Shown piece by piece: positions 6,824-19,943 of a DNA stretch of 64,000 bases. The translations under genes and the position numbers were made by a program. The notes beneath the pieces were generated by a model. It was not told the DNA's origin. It saw nothing but the letters and a program-made list of their open reading frames with translations, and ran no database searches. How positions within the stretch are numbered: position 1 is the stretch's first letter; every line of letters starts with the position of its first letter. This stretch comes from Trichomonas vaginalis G3 (lineage: Eukaryota; Parabasalia; Trichomonadida; Trichomonadidae), in the NCBI RefSeq assembly GCF_026262505.1, contig NC_067207.1:752252-816251 (forward strand). Reading direction: 5' to 3'.

Positions 6824-7921
6824 TTAAGCACGAAGTTCGGAGACAGTTGGTAAGAAAGGTTTGAGTGCTTGTCGTGATGGATTCCATCCTTTAGGTAAAA
6901 CTTTCGAAGGACGAGAATTTGTTACTTTCGGAATTACGATTGCTTTGTTTATCTTGTTCCCTTCGATTGCAGAGATAGATTGTGCTGTTGAAGGAACTGA
7001 ACTGACTGGGAATCCACCGCCAATGAACTTGGCTGTGTTTCCTGCTATTTCTTCTGTTTTTGACTGTGTTGATGACCTCATCTCGTGGACTTTCTTCTTC
7101 TCCATGAAATATGATGATTTAGTGTAATTGAGTTCACCACGAACTTCTTCAACACTCTTCTTAAGTTCATCGATGTTACTTGAGCGATCAAACAGCTCTG
7201 TTTCGATCTCTTGAAGTTGTTTCGTCTTCATTTCGAGCTGTTCTTCAAGAATTCTAATTTCTTCATCACCGTCATCTTTCGTTTGACTTCCAACTTTCCT
7301 TTGTTCGCGAACAAGAAGTTTACGACGTTCTTCACGAAGAACTTTAAGTTTGTCGATTCGATAAAGACGTTCCATAAGTTTGTTTCGGAGTTCTTGTGTC
7401 ATCTTGAGGAGATTAAGAAGTTCTGGATTCGATGCTTCTAAGAAACGCCATCTGTGGATATTCATCGGCGTTTCAAGTTCATCTTCAAGAGCACGAACAC
7501 GACCTTGTTGGAAAAGGATTCCTTTCTCAAGATTTCGACATTCCGTTCGTAAATAAACGGAATGTTTCGATTTGTCCATCAATTTCTTCTGTTTTTCAAC
7601 TTCGGACAACAATGTTTTCTTCAATTCGTCGACTTCATGGCATTTCTGTGTGTATGTTGCTGATTCTGATTTAAGACGGCCTTCAATAAGAACAATCTTC
7701 TCTTTTAATAGATCTAATGAATAAATTCTGTCATGAATCTGCTTTTGATAAAATAAGTTATATGTTGAATGCAATTGATTCAATATATTCGAACTCATCA
7801 ACACTTTCATGAATATAAGAAAAATATGGAAAAAATTTAGCAAACCTATTGAAAATATTATTATTTGAATGATACACAATTTAATTGGGACAATGTCACG
7901 CCCGTAAAATATTTTTGCCAT
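6824..7921 (-). CDS. CFAP58: Chimeric ORF: membrane-like leader + CFAP58 C-terminus (U2)
   Basis: This 365-codon frame is the reference copy. Residues 15-42 form a long hydrophobic segment (IIQIIIFSIGLLNFFHIFL), then from residue about 59 the sequence is CFAP58: a coiled coil to about 285, the signature ETPMNIHRWRFLEAS at 150-164 and FIGGGFPV at 299-306. Human CFAP58 as I recall it has ENPMNVHRWRKLEAS and a C-terminal FTGGGFPL, and the whole protein is about 870 residues, so roughly the last third is present. The final 60 residues extend past the usual end. CFAP58 acts in the motile flagellum; with this leader the product, if made, would more likely be membrane-bound. The leader begins where CFAP58 homology ends (7746), so it was created by a fusion with unrelated DNA. 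Expression is unknown. Confidence 0.82.
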   Translation of the reverse strand: MAKIFYGRDIVPIKLCIIQIIIFSIGLLNFFHIFLIFMKVLMSSNILNQLHSTYNLFYQKQIHDRIYSLDLLKEKIVLIEGRLKSESATYTQKCHEVDELKKTLLSEVEKQKKLMDKSKHSVYLRTECRNLEKGILFQQGRVRALEDELETPMNIHRWRFLEASNPELLNLLKMTQELRNKLMERLYRIDKLKVLREERRKLLVREQRKVGSQTKDDGDEEIRILEEQLEMKTKQLQEIETELFDRSSNIDELKKSVEEVRGELNYTKSSYFMEKKKVHEMRSSTQSKTEEIAGNTAKFIGGGFPVSSVPSTAQSISAIEGNKINKAIVIPKVTNSRPSKVLPKGWNPSRQALKPFLPTVSELRA

Positions 7922-7935
7922 AATAATGTTAAAAA

Positions 7936-8184
7936 ATGAACAAAAATCAGAACAAAGGGGAAGGCTACACTTTGACTATCTCAGATTCATATGTTGATTC
8001 AAATTCAACAAATGGACTTGTTATATTTAATAATCTAACAATAAACTCATTTTTTAACACTTTTAATCATTTATTTAATGAAAATTGTTCAATAAATTCT
8101 GGAAAAATTATCACTTATAATTTTTCATATCTTTCTACATTTGTAAAAACTGCTTCTGCAGGATTAGTTCCATCAAAAAAGTAA
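7936..8184 (+). pseudogene. Surface-protein-like 3' fragment, copy B (U2)
   Basis: An 82-codon open frame that runs from the CFAP58 junction to the family's C-terminal end (TASAGLVPSKK). It begins only 14 bases from the divergent CFAP58 frame start, so the two read away from each other. This copy lacks the U1 frame shift. Confidence 0.6.
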
Positions 8185-9383
8185 AAAAATACGCCATCAT
8201 TAATTAATATCTTAAGATATTTTTAATGATATGTTTGCATTTGATTCAGATACTTAAATAAAAAGAAAATTTTTGTCAGTGAACAATTAAATTGCAAGTC
8301 AATAAGAATACCCTATACATTTTTAAGAGAATGCAATATCCGTCTCCAAAGCTTTTCCATTTCTCAATCTTCATGGAGAAATTGAATTAGTCTGTCTTCC
8401 CCACATATTCAAAATTGATTAGTTTCTCCTCTTCTCCTTGGAGAAAATCGAAATGAGCTCATTGGGTGCTTTGACCAAATTTAAAAATTTACCAAATATT
8501 GTGTTTTGTCAAGTAATAAACTGACATTTTAAATAGATAAATGTAAAAAATAGTGTATAGTTTTTCATTTTGGAGAAGTTTGTATTTTGGGACGAACTTT
8601 AAATTGAACGGTCAATTTAAAGCAAGTATTCAATTTTTTGGTCAATTTAAAGCAATCTTATATGTAGTTTGTTTTAAAGGCTTGATCAATAGCATATGAT
8701 CAGTACTCGTTGAGTATGTTATGATGTTAAGAGATAATGGATAGTACACTTTAATATTGAAATTGAATTTGGATTATTATGCAATATTCTATAATATATA
8801 TTATGATGATCATAAGAATGTGTTGTATGTGATGACACTTAAGTATCATTGATATTTTTTAATTATTGAAAAAGTTAGTAAATAATATTTCTTAATGTGG
8901 TGTTCTATTCCGTGAATTCAATAATCACTGTTTTAGAATTTATAAGTATAAGCTGAAAATGATAAGCTTAGAATGACAAGCTGATGATGCCGGGATAAAA
9001 AATAATAATCTGTCAAAATGGTTATTTTAATAATAAATAATATAAGAAGGTTAGGAAATGGACTTTGACCTTGAGAAAAAGCCCATCTTCTAACTTTCAG
9101 ACGAATTTTGGTTAACATTGCGAGTGTCTGCTGCAAATCTCTGCTGAAGCAGCAGGCACTCGCAATTGTAGGCCATGGCAATTGTATTTATAGTGTTAGA
9201 ATACAATTGCCATGACTTTTGTGTAATCATTTGATCTTCCTGGAAGGAGTTGCAATGGAAGCCAAACTCCACTCCATCCAGTATCAGAAAGCCAGGAAGG
9301 AAGTCTTAACCTTGAGAAAGGGCTTCCTTCTAGGCTTTCTGTGTTACATTGGATCATAATCTGTAGAGAAGGGAGTATTTGCA

Positions 9384-10432
9384 GATTCTGGCCTCTTATA
9401 AGGCCAGATCTTCGTATTTCATGCTTCCCAGGGCCGGATTTCTCTCCTGCCGCCATAGATCAGGACGGCATTTGAGAAAGCCGGCCCTGAGTAATGTAAG
9501 CGAGGCTCTGGCCTCTACTGAGGCCAGAGACTGTGATATTACGTCTTTCAGGGCCGAGTTTCTGCGAGAATGTCTATCATGTGGATGATCATCGCAAAAC
9601 TCGGCCCTGAGGATGAATTTTGCAGGCTCTGGCCTCAGTAGGAGCCAGGGCTTGGTATTGTAGGATTCCCATGGCCGGTTTTCGCTCCTGCCGCCTGGGA
9701 TAAGGGCGGCATTTGAGAAAGCCGGCCCTATGGATTTAAAGCGAAGCCCTGGCCTTTGCTATGGTCAGGGCCTGTGTATTTCTTTCTTTCAGGGCCGAAA
9801 TGAGAGGAGATCGTCAATGATGTGGACGATCTCCCTCAAAATCGGCCCTGAGGATTGCATTTGTAGGCTCTGGCCTTTGCTAGGGTCAGAGCTTCGTTTG
9901 GTAAGTATCCCAAGGCCGGATTCCGCTCCTGCCGCCCGGGATAAGGGCTGCATTTGAGAAAGCCGGCCCTGGGTATTTAAAACGAAGCCCTGGCTTTGCT
10001 GGGGCCAGAGCATGTATCTGTATGTCTTTCAGGGCCGAGTTCTTGCGAGACTGTCGACATGATCGACGATCATCGCAAAACTCGGCCCTGAGGATTGTTT
10101 TTGAAAGCCCTGGCCACTGCTAAGGCCAGAGCTTCGTATGGGCACTCTCTCGGAGCTGGATTCCTCTCCGGCCGCCCTGAATCAGGGCGGTCTTTGAGGA
10201 AACCGGCCCCGAGGATGGTTTGCGAAGCTCTGGCCTTAGCAATGGCCAGAGCTTGTGATTTTAATGAAGAGCCAAGTTCCTCTCGGATCGTGCCTAATGA
10301 GGACGACCGTCGAGGAACTTGGCTCTGAGGAGATGAATTGTGAGCTCTGGCCTCGATGAAGGCCAGAGTTTTGAATGGAATGTTTTGATGGGATGAGCCA
10401 ATGCTCAGTAAGCTCGTCCCATCAAAACATTC
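9384..10432. repeat. GC-rich alternating hairpin array (U2)
   Basis: Same nine short and eight long hairpins plus terminal hairpin. One C is missing in the short hairpin at about 9992 (CTGGCTTTGC), private to this unit. Confidence 0.9.
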
Positions 10433-10731
10433 GATTAAAAATTGAATTAAAAATTATCGTAATCATGAAAAATTACAACAATATTTTTGAATAATATTAT
10501 TATATAATAAGAATTGAATAAATTTCTCACAAAATTAAATAAAAATTTCCAAAAAATATTAGAAAATTTTAAAAATTATTGAAAAAATAACAAATTTGAT
10601 AAGAAAATTAAGGATTAGAGAAATTTAAGAAATATAGAAAATGGTTATTTATTATTGTAATGGGAAATTGAGGATATTTGAGGAGTTTTATACAGAATGT
10701 GATCTTTATAATTAAAAGAAATGAAGATATT

Positions 10732-11386
10732 CAAGAAAGGAGTTTACAAATGCAGGGTAAAGGAACAATACTCTGCATTTGTAAACTCCTTTCTTGAATT
10801 GAAATTCAATGAATCACATTCAAGTGAAAAAGTGCAAGCTATTCGAGAAAGGAGTTTACAAATGCAGGGTAAAGGAACAATACTCTGCATTTGTAAACTC
10901 CTTTCTTGAATTGAAATTCAATGAATCACATTCAAGTGAAAAAGTGCAAGCTATTCGAGAAAGGAGTTTACAAATGCAGGGTAAAGGAACAATACTCTGC
11001 ATTTGTAAACTCCTTTCTTGAATTGAAATTCAATGAATCACATTCAAGTGAAAAAGTGCAAGCTATTCGAGAAAGGAGTTTACAAATGCAGGGTAAAGGA
11101 ACAATACTCTGCATTTGTAAACTCCTTTCTTGAATTGAAATTCAATGAATCACATTCAAGTGAAAAAGTGCAAGCTATTCGAGAAAGGAGTTTACAAATG
11201 CAGGGTAAAGGAACAATACTCTGCATTTGTAAACTCCTTTCTTGAATTAAAATCAATGAATCACATTCAAGTGAAAAAGTGCAAGCTATTCGAAAGGAGT
11301 TTACAAATGCAGTAAAGGAACAATACTCTGCATTTGTAACTCCTAATTAAAACAATGAATCACATTCAAGTAAATGCAGTCCTAAT
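10732..11386. repeat. 112-bp hairpin tandem repeat, 5 copies + 1 degraded (U2)
   Basis: Five regular copies start at 10732, 10844, 10956, 11068 and 11180. A sixth from about 11290 carries a cluster of small deletions in both stem arms and the linker. The cluster ends abruptly and perfect sequence resumes after about 11395. That pattern suggests either local decay or an unpolished hairpin in the consensus. Confidence 0.9.
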
Positions 11387-12177
11387 ACACATATAAATGC
11401 AATATAATAGCAATATCCCACTAAGCACAAATGTAATCTCAATCAAAACACATTATCTTCATAAATGTTAACAAATTTTTCTATTCACACATGTCTAATC
11501 ATAAATAATTAAGTCTATTCATCATTTATCGTCTAATCAAATATAATTTACATTCTCATTGATAATTGTTATATAAAAATAACATAGATTATATTTCAAA
11601 TGAGACTCTTAGAGCTTTTCTTATTTTAACATTGTAATAATATAGAATAGCATATAGATATATATGTAATAACGTATATATATGCTTATTTCTCTCATGT
11701 TTCGAAATGCAATGTGATATTGCACTCACTTTTTATAGAAATCTACCATACTCATAGGAATGATGACATATACATTTGTCTATCTATCTACGTTGTAAAA
11801 ACCTTCATTAGCCCTAAGCTCAAAGTTTTTCTCATTCATTGCTTTAAATTGACCAAAAAATTGAATACTTGCTTTAAATTGACCATTCAATTTAAAGTTC
11901 GTCCCTTTGTATTTTGGATTTTGGAGGTTCTTGTTGTTATTTCTACAAATTAGATCCTTATTAAAATTGTTAATTTTTCGATCATTAGCGATGTCACAGT
12001 TTAAATTGGAAATTCTTTTTCTTTGGATAGTTCACACCCGTAAAAATATTTTTACGACTTTATTATGCGACAAAATACAGACAAATCTTGCAGTGATGAA
12101 CTTTATGATACAGAACAAAGAGAAGAATAATATTCATTACTAGATGATTAAACCTAATCAATCTTCGGCATATTTAA

Positions 12178-13180
12178 ATGCACATATTAAATTTGAAAAA
12201 TGCAAAAAAGTCCAGCTGGGATCAATATTTTGGTAGTAAAGATAAATGTGACTATATACAAAATGGGACCGTATTATTTGATAATAGCAGTATCAATAAT
12301 TATTATGTTTTACTTTGTTTCTATAAAGAATGCAAAGAAACTGGCGCAATTTGCATTCAAAGAACTAATAAAGTGTGTACATTACTTGAAGAAACAGTAT
12401 TTACCAATTGTAGTTCCACCACAGAATATGGTGGAGGGTCTGTTTATTATAACTGCCAAGCAGATGGAGAGTTCGTCCAACATCGAACATGTTATTATGC
12501 GTCAATAGCAGAGCAAGCTATGGCATTTGCTCAAGCTGCTAAGCAATACCTTTCTAATAAAAACTATGCAATTGAAGTTTCTGTTCTTAAATGTGGAGAA
12601 AATGAAGAAAAAGGAAGTTACACATTTGGTATTTCTTTTGGCGATATATGTTTTGATAATAACAACATCACAAACAACAAATGTATTCATCAATAACTAT
12701 TGGACTTTTAGGAAATTCGGGTACATATAATTTTCAACATTTAGAGAAAACGCTCAAATTGAAAGTTTTTCGCTTTTATTTTCCTCTTCAGATTATTCAT
12801 TAACTCATACAGTTTCGTATTGTAATATTATTGGAAATAAATGTGGAGCAGATAAAAACCAAGTTCTATTTTATTGTATATCCAAAACTAATTTAGATCA
12901 CTGCATATTTTTAAATAACACTGCAAAATACATGTTTGGGCAAGATATAGATGGTTATAATTCGACTATTTCAGATTCATATGTTGACTCTAATTCAACC
13001 ACAGGATCAGGAACTGTTATATTTAAGAATATAAAAGAAGGTTACGATTTTAATACGTTTACTCATATATTTAATGAAAACTGCTCAATAGTTTCTCATA
13101 GAATAATCTCCCTTAAATCGATTTTTCTTTCAAAGTTTGCAAAAACTGCAACTGCAGGATTATTTTCACGCAAAGTATAG
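12178..13180 (+). pseudogene. Surface-protein-like gene, copies C and D (U2)
   Basis: C is open at 12178-12696. D has lost one T of a run near 12735, so only its last part (12932-13180) is open from a Met. Confidence 0.55.
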
Positions 13181-13565
13181 ATATAAATGGCAGTATTATG
13201 TCGACAAAAGTCGTTATTCTGTTCAACGGCAAAACAAATTATTTAAGCTGTTAAATCTTTTCTTTTTTATAAAAACTTTGCTTTTAATTTTTCAATTTTT
13301 AAATGAGGAGAAAACAAACCAAAAGGAAGCAATACATTTCTAATTGGATATTGTGAAATACTAATTAAGAAAAATAACATCGCAAGCAATAAATGCATAG
13401 AAATTTCATTGTATCTGGATTTGCAGGATTTAAAAATAGGCGTTTATTAGTTTTGAGAGTGTATGAAATTTTTTTAACTTCAAATGAATTCTTAATATTA
13501 AATAAAGTAAATCAAACAATTTATAAAATAACAAATAAAAAAAAACAATATAGAAATAGAAATAA

Positions 13566-14663
13566 TTAAGCACGAAGTTCGGAGACAGTTGGTAAGAAAG
13601 GTTTGAGTGCTTGTCGTGATGGATTCCATCCTTTAGGTAAAACTTTCGAAGGACGAGAATTTGTTACTTTCGGAATTACGATTGCTTTGTTTATCTTGTT
13701 CCCTTCGATTGCAGAGATAGATTGTGCTGTTGAAGGAACTGAACTGACTGGGAATCCACCGCCAATGAACTTGGCTGTGTTTCCTGCTATTTCTTCTGTT
13801 TTTGACTGTGTTGATGACCTCATCTCGTGGACTTTCTTCTTCTCCATGAAATATGATGATTTAGTGTAATTGAGTTCACCACGAACTTCTTCAACACTCT
13901 TCTTAAGTTCATCGATGTTACTTGAGCGATCAAACAGCTCTGTTTCGATCTCTTGAAGTTGTTTCGTCTTCATTTCGAGCTGTTCTTCAAGAATTCTAAT
14001 TTCTTCATCACCGTCATCTTTCGTTTGACTTCCAACTTTCCTTTGTTCGCGAACAAGAAGTTTACGACGTTCTTCACGAAGAACTTTAAGTTTGTCGATT
14101 CGATAAAGACGTTCCATAAGTTTGTTTCGGAGTTCTTGTGTCATCTTGAGGAGATTAAGAAGTTCTGGATTCGATGCTTCTAAGAAACGCCATCTGTGGA
14201 TATTCATCGGCGTTTCAAGTTCATCTTCAAGAGCACGAACACGACCTTGTTGGAAAAGGATTCCTTTCTCAAGATTTCGACATTCCGTTCGTAAATAAAC
14301 GGAATGTTTCGATTTGTCCATCAATTTCTTCTGTTTTTCAACTTCGGACAACAATGTTTTCTTCAATTCGTCGACTTCATGGCATTTCTGTGTGTATGTT
14401 GCTGATTCTGATTTAAGACGGCCTTCAATAAGAACAATCTTCTCTTTTAATAGATCTAATGAATAAATTCTGTCATGAATCTGCTTTTGATAAAATAAGT
14501 TATATGTTGAATGCAATTGATTCAATATATTCGAACTCATCAACACTTTCATGAATATAAGAAAAATATGGAAAAAATTTAGCAAACCTATTGAAAATAT
14601 TATTATTTGAATGATACACAATTTAATTGGGACAATGTCACGCCCGTAAAATATTTTTGCCAT
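13566..14663 (-). CDS. CFAP58: Chimeric CFAP58 C-terminal ORF (U3)
   Basis: Same 365-residue product as the U2 copy, with the hydrophobic leader and full CFAP58 tail open. Confidence 0.8.
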   Translation of the reverse strand: MAKIFYGRDIVPIKLCIIQIIIFSIGLLNFFHIFLIFMKVLMSSNILNQLHSTYNLFYQKQIHDRIYSLDLLKEKIVLIEGRLKSESATYTQKCHEVDELKKTLLSEVEKQKKLMDKSKHSVYLRTECRNLEKGILFQQGRVRALEDELETPMNIHRWRFLEASNPELLNLLKMTQELRNKLMERLYRIDKLKVLREERRKLLVREQRKVGSQTKDDGDEEIRILEEQLEMKTKQLQEIETELFDRSSNIDELKKSVEEVRGELNYTKSSYFMEKKKVHEMRSSTQSKTEEIAGNTAKFIGGGFPVSSVPSTAQSISAIEGNKINKAIVIPKVTNSRPSKVLPKGWNPSRQALKPFLPTVSELRA

Positions 14664-14667
14664 AATA

Positions 14668-14925
14668 ATGTTAAAAAATGAACAAAAATCAGAACAAAGG
14701 GAAGGCTACACTTTGACTATCTCAGATTCATATGTTGATTCAAATTCAACAAATGGACTTGTTATATTTAATAATCTAACAATAAACTCATTTTTTAACA
14801 CTTTTAATCATTTATTTAATGAAAATTGTTCAATAAATTCTGGAAAAATTATCACTTATAATTTTTCATATCTTTCTACATTTGTAAAAACTGCTTCTGC
14901 AGGATTAGTTCCATCAAAAAAGTAA
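14668..14925 (+). pseudogene. Surface-protein-like 3' fragment, copy B (U3)
   Basis: One G fewer in the GGGG run near 14699 puts the upstream ATG (MLKNEQKSEQREGYTL) in frame with the rest, giving 85 codons. It is the only unit where the Met next to the shared upstream motif reads into B. Confidence 0.6.
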
Positions 14926-16124
14926 AAAAATACGCCATCATTAATTAATATCTTAAGATATTTTTAATGATATGTTTGCATTTGATTCAGATACTTAAAT
15001 AAAAAGAAAATTTTTGTCAGTGAACAATTAAATTGCAAGTCAATAAGAATACCCTATACATTTTTAAGAGAATGCAATATCCGTCTCCAAAGCTTTTCCA
15101 TTTCTCAATCTTCATGGAGAAATTGAATTAGTCTGTCTTCCCCACATATTCAAAATTGATTAGTTTCTCCTCTTCTCCTTGGAGAAAATCGAAATGAGCT
15201 CATTGGGTGCTTTGACCAAATTTAAAAATTTACCAAATATTGTGTTTTGTCAAGTAATAAACTGACATTTTAAATAGATAAATGTAAAAAATAGTGTATA
15301 GTTTTTCATTTTGGAGAAGTTTGTATTTTGGGACGAACTTTAAATTGAACGGTCAATTTAAAGCAAGTATTCAATTTTTTGGTCAATTTAAAGCAATCTT
15401 ATATGTAGTTTGTTTTAAAGGCTTGATCAATAGCATATGATCAGTACTCGTTGAGTATGTTATGATGTTAAGAGATAATGGATAGTACACTTTAATATTG
15501 AAATTGAATTTGGATTATTATGCAATATTCTATAATATATATTATGATGATCATAAGAATGTGTTGTATGTGATGACACTTAAGTATCATTGATATTTTT
15601 TAATTATTGAAAAAGTTAGTAAATAATATTTCTTAATGTGGTGTTCTATTCCGTGAATTCAATAATCACTGTTTTAGAATTTATAAGTATAAGCTGAAAA
15701 TGATAAGCTTAGAATGACAAGCTGATGATGCCGGGATAAAAAATAATAATCTGTCAAAATGGTTATTTTAATAATAAAATAATTAAGAAGGTTAGGAAAT
15801 GGACTTTGACCTTGAGAAAAAGCCCATCTTCTAACTTTCAGACGAATTTTGGTTAACATTGCGAGTGTCTGCTGCAAATCTCTGCTGAAGCAGCAGGCAC
15901 TCGCAATTGTAGGCCATGGCAATTGTATTTATAGTGTTAGAATACAATTGCCATGACTTTTGTGTAATCATTTGATCTTCCTGGAAGGAGTTGCAATGGA
16001 AGCCAAACTCCACTCCATCCAGTATCAGAAAGCCAGGAAGGAAGTCTTAACCTTGAGAAAGGGCTTCCTTCTAGGCTTTCTGTGTTACATTGGATCATAA
16101 TCTGTAGAGAAGGGAGTATTTGCA

Positions 16125-17174
16125 GATTCTGGCCTCTTATAAGGCCAGATCTTCGTATTTCATGCTTCCCAGGGCCGGATTTCTCTCCTGCCGCCATAGA
16201 TCAGGACGGCATTTGAGAAAGCCGGCCCTGAGTAATGTAAGCGAGGCTCTGGCCTCTACTGAGGCCAGAGACTGTGATATTACGTCTTTCAGGGCCGAGT
16301 TTCTGCGAGAATGTCTATCATGTGGATGATCATCGCAAAACTCGGCCCTGAGGATGAATTTTGCAGGCTCTGGCCTCAGTAGGAGCCAGGGCTTGGTATT
16401 GTAGGATTCCCATGGCCGGTTTTCGCTCCTGCCGCCTGGGATAAGGGCGGCATTTGAGAAAGCCGGCCCTATGGATTTAAAGCGAAGCCCTGGCCTTTGC
16501 TATGGTCAGGGCCTGTGTATTTCTTTCTTTCAGGGCCGAAATGAGAGGAGATCGTCAATGATGTGGACGATCTCCCTCAAAATCGGCCCTGAGGATTGCA
16601 TTTGTAGGCTCTGGCCTTTGCTAGGGTCAGAGCTTCGTTTGGTAAGTATCCCAAGGCCGGATTCCGCTCCTGCCGCCCGGGATAAGGGCTGCATTTGAGA
16701 AAGCCGGCCCTGGGTATTTAAAACGAAGCCCTGGCCTTTGCTGGGGCCAGAGCATGTATCTGTATGTCTTTCAGGGCCGAGTTCTTGCGAGACTGTCGAC
16801 ATGATCGACGATCATCGCAAAACTCGGCCCTGAGGATTGTTTTTGAAAGCCCTGGCCACTGCTAAGGCCAGAGCTTCGTATGGGCACTCTCTCGGAGCTG
16901 GATTCCTCTCCGGCCGCCCTGAATCAGGGCGGTCTTTGAGGAAACCGGCCCCGAGGATGGTTTGCGAAGCTCTGGCCTTAGCAATGGCCAGAGCTTGTGA
17001 TTTTAATGAAGAGCCAAGTTCCTCTCGGATCGTGCCTAATGAGGACGACCGTCGAGGAACTTGGCTCTGAGGAGATGAATTGTGAGCTCTGGCCTCGATG
17101 AAGGCCAGAGTTTTGAATGGAATGTTTTGATGGGATGAGCCAATGCTCAGTAAGCTCGTCCCATCAAAACATTC
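16125..17174. repeat. GC-rich alternating hairpin array (U3)
   Basis: Complete array of the left-block type (CTGGCCTTTGC in the sixth 120-bp step, CGGCCCCGAGG in the last type 1 hairpin), followed by AATCATTGAAA. Confidence 0.9.
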
Positions 17175-17473
17175 GATTAAAAATTGAATTAAAAATTATC
17201 GTAATCATTGAAAAATTACAACAATATTTTTGAATAATATTATTTATAATAAGAATTGAATAAATTTCTCACAAAATTAAATAAAAATTTCCAAAAAATA
17301 TTAGAAAATTTTAAAAATTATTGAAAAAATAACAAATTTGATAAGAAAATTAAGGATTAGAGAAATTTAAGAAATATAGAAAATGGTTATTTATTATTGT
17401 AATGGGAAATTGAGGATATTTGAGGAGTTTTATACAGAATGTGATCTTTATAATTAAAAGAAATGAAGATATT

Positions 17474-18137
17474 CAAGAAAGGAGTTTACAAATGCAGGGT
17501 AAAGGAACAATACTCTGCATTTGTAAACTCCTTTCTTGAATTGAAATTCAATGAATCACATTCAAGTGAAAAAGTGCAAGCTATTCGAGAAAGGAGTTTA
17601 CAAATGCAGGGTAAAGGAACAATACTCTGCATTTGTAAACTCCTTTCTTGAATTGAAATTCAATGAATCACATTCAAGTGAAAAAGTGCAAGCTATTCGA
17701 GAAAGGAGTTTACAAATGCAGGGTAAAGGAACAATACTCTGCATTTGTAAACTCCTTTCTTGAATTGAAATTCAATGAATCACATTCAAGTGAAAAAGTG
17801 CAAGCTATTCGAGAAAGGAGTTTACAAATGCAGGGTAAAGGAACAATACTCTGCATTTGTAAACTCCTTTCTTGAATTGAAATTCAATGAATCACATTCA
17901 AGTGAAAAAGTGCAAGCTATTCGAGAAAGGAGTTTACAAATGCAGGGTAAAGGAACAATACTCTGCATTTGTAAACTCCTTTCTTGAATTGAAATTCAAT
18001 GAATCACATTCAAGTGAAAAAGTGCAAGCTATTCGAGAAAGGAGTTTACAAATGCAGGGTAAAGGAACAATACTCTGCATTTGTAAACTCCTTTCTTGAA
18101 TTAAAATTCAATGAATCACATTCAAGTGAAAAAGTGC
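17474..18137. repeat. 112-bp hairpin tandem repeat, 6 copies (U3)
   Basis: Six regular copies start at 17474, 17586, 17698, 17810, 17922 and 18034, the highest intact number in the window. Confidence 0.95.
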
Positions 18138-18938
18138 GAGTTTTCCTAATTTACACTATAAATGCAATATAATAGCAATATCCCACTAAGCACAAATGTA
18201 ATCTCAATCAAAACACATTATCTTCATAAATGTTAACAAATTTTTCTATTCACACATGTCTAATCATAAATAATTAAGTCTATTCATCATTTATCGTCTA
18301 ATCAAATATAATTTACATTCTCATTGATAATTGTTATATAAAAATAACATAGATTATATTTCAAATGAGACTCTTAGAGCTTTTTTTATTTTAACATTGT
18401 AAAATATAGAATAGCATATAGATATATATGTAATACGTATATATATCTTATTTCTCTCATGTTTCGAAATGCAATGTGATATTGCACTCACTTTTTATAG
18501 AAATCTACCATACTCATAGGAATGATGACATATACATTTGTCTATCTATCTACGTTGTAAAAACCTTCATTAGCCCTAAGCTCAAAGTTTTTCTCATTCA
18601 TTGCTTTAAATTGACCAAAAAATTGAATACTTGCTTTAAATTGACCATTCAATTTAAAGTTCGTCCCTTTGTATTTTGGATTTTGGAGGTTCTTGTTGTT
18701 ATTTCTACAAATTAGATCCTTATTAAAATTGTTAATTTTTCGATCATTAGCGATGTCACAGTTTAAATGGAAATTCTTTTTCTTTGGATAGTTCACACCC
18801 GTAAAAATATTTTTACGACTTTATTATGCGACAAAATACAGACAAATCTTGCAGTGATGAACTTTATGATACAGAACAAAGAGAAGAATAATATTCATTA
18901 CTAGATGATTAAACCTAATCAATCTTCGGCATATTTAA

Positions 18939-19943
18939 ATGCACATATTAAATTTGAAAAATGCAAAAAAGTCCAGCTGGGATCAATATTTTGGTAGTAA
19001 AGATAAATGTGACTATATACAAAATGGGACCGTATTATTTTGATAATAGCAGTATCAATAATTATTATGTTTTACTTTGTTTCTATAAAGAATGCAAAGA
19101 AACTGGCGCAATTTGCATTCAAAGAACTAATAAAGTGTGTACATTACTTGAAGAAACAGTATTTACCAATTGTAGTTCCACCACAGAATATGGTGGAGGG
19201 TCTGTTTATTATAACTGCCAAGCAGATGGAGAGTTCGTCCAACATCGAACATGTTATTATGCGTCAATAGCAGAGCAAGCTATGGCATTTGCTCAAGCTG
19301 CTAAGCAATACCTTTCTAATAAAAACTATGCAATTGAAGTTTCTGTTCTTAAATGTGGAGAAAATGAAGAAAAAGGAAGTTACACATTTGGTATTTCTTT
19401 TGGCGATATATGTTTTGATAATAACAACATCACAAACAACAAATGTATTCATCAATAACTATTGGACTTTTAGGAAATTCGGGTACATATAATTTTTCAA
19501 CATTTAGAGAAAACGCTCAAATTGAAAGTTTTTCGCTTTTATTTTCCTCTTCAGATTATTCATTAACTCATACAGTTTCGTATTGTAATATTATTGGAAA
19601 TAAATGTGGAGCAGATAAAAACCAAGTTCTATTTTATTGTATATCCAAAACTAATTTAGATCACTGCATATTTTTAAATAACACTGCAAAATACATGTTT
19701 GGGCAAGATATAGATGGTTATAATTCGACTATTTCAGATTCATATGTTGACTCTAATTCAACCACAGGATCAGGAACTGTTATATTTAAGAATATAAAAG
19801 AAGGTTACGATTTTAATACGTTTACTCATATATTTAATGAAAACTGCTCAATAGTTTCTCATAGAATAATCTCCCTTAAATCGATTTTTCTTTCAAAGTT
19901 TGCAAAAACTGCAACTGCAGGATTATTTTCACGCAAAGTATAG
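18939..19943 (+). pseudogene. Surface-protein-like gene, copies C and D (U3)
   Basis: An extra T in the run near 19040 moves the start of C: here an ATG at 18961 reads MQKSPAGINILVVKINV into the Cys-rich part as one 165-codon frame. D is fully open (19443-19943). Confidence 0.55.

Larger units (their letters stand above)
8589..11905. mobile_element. MULE-like hairpin element (U2)
   Basis: Left inverted repeat 8589-8656, right 11838-11905, with target duplication at 8579-8588 and 11906-11915. Length is 3317 bases because of an extra, degraded 112-bp copy. Confidence 0.85.
15330..18667. mobile_element. MULE-like hairpin element (U3)
   Basis: Left inverted repeat 15330-15397, right 18600-18667, flanked by TTTGTATTTT at 15320-15329 and 18668-18677. 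It is the longest copy, 3338 bases, with six 112-bp repeats. Several one-base losses cluster at 18156-18450 in its right interior. Confidence 0.85.
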
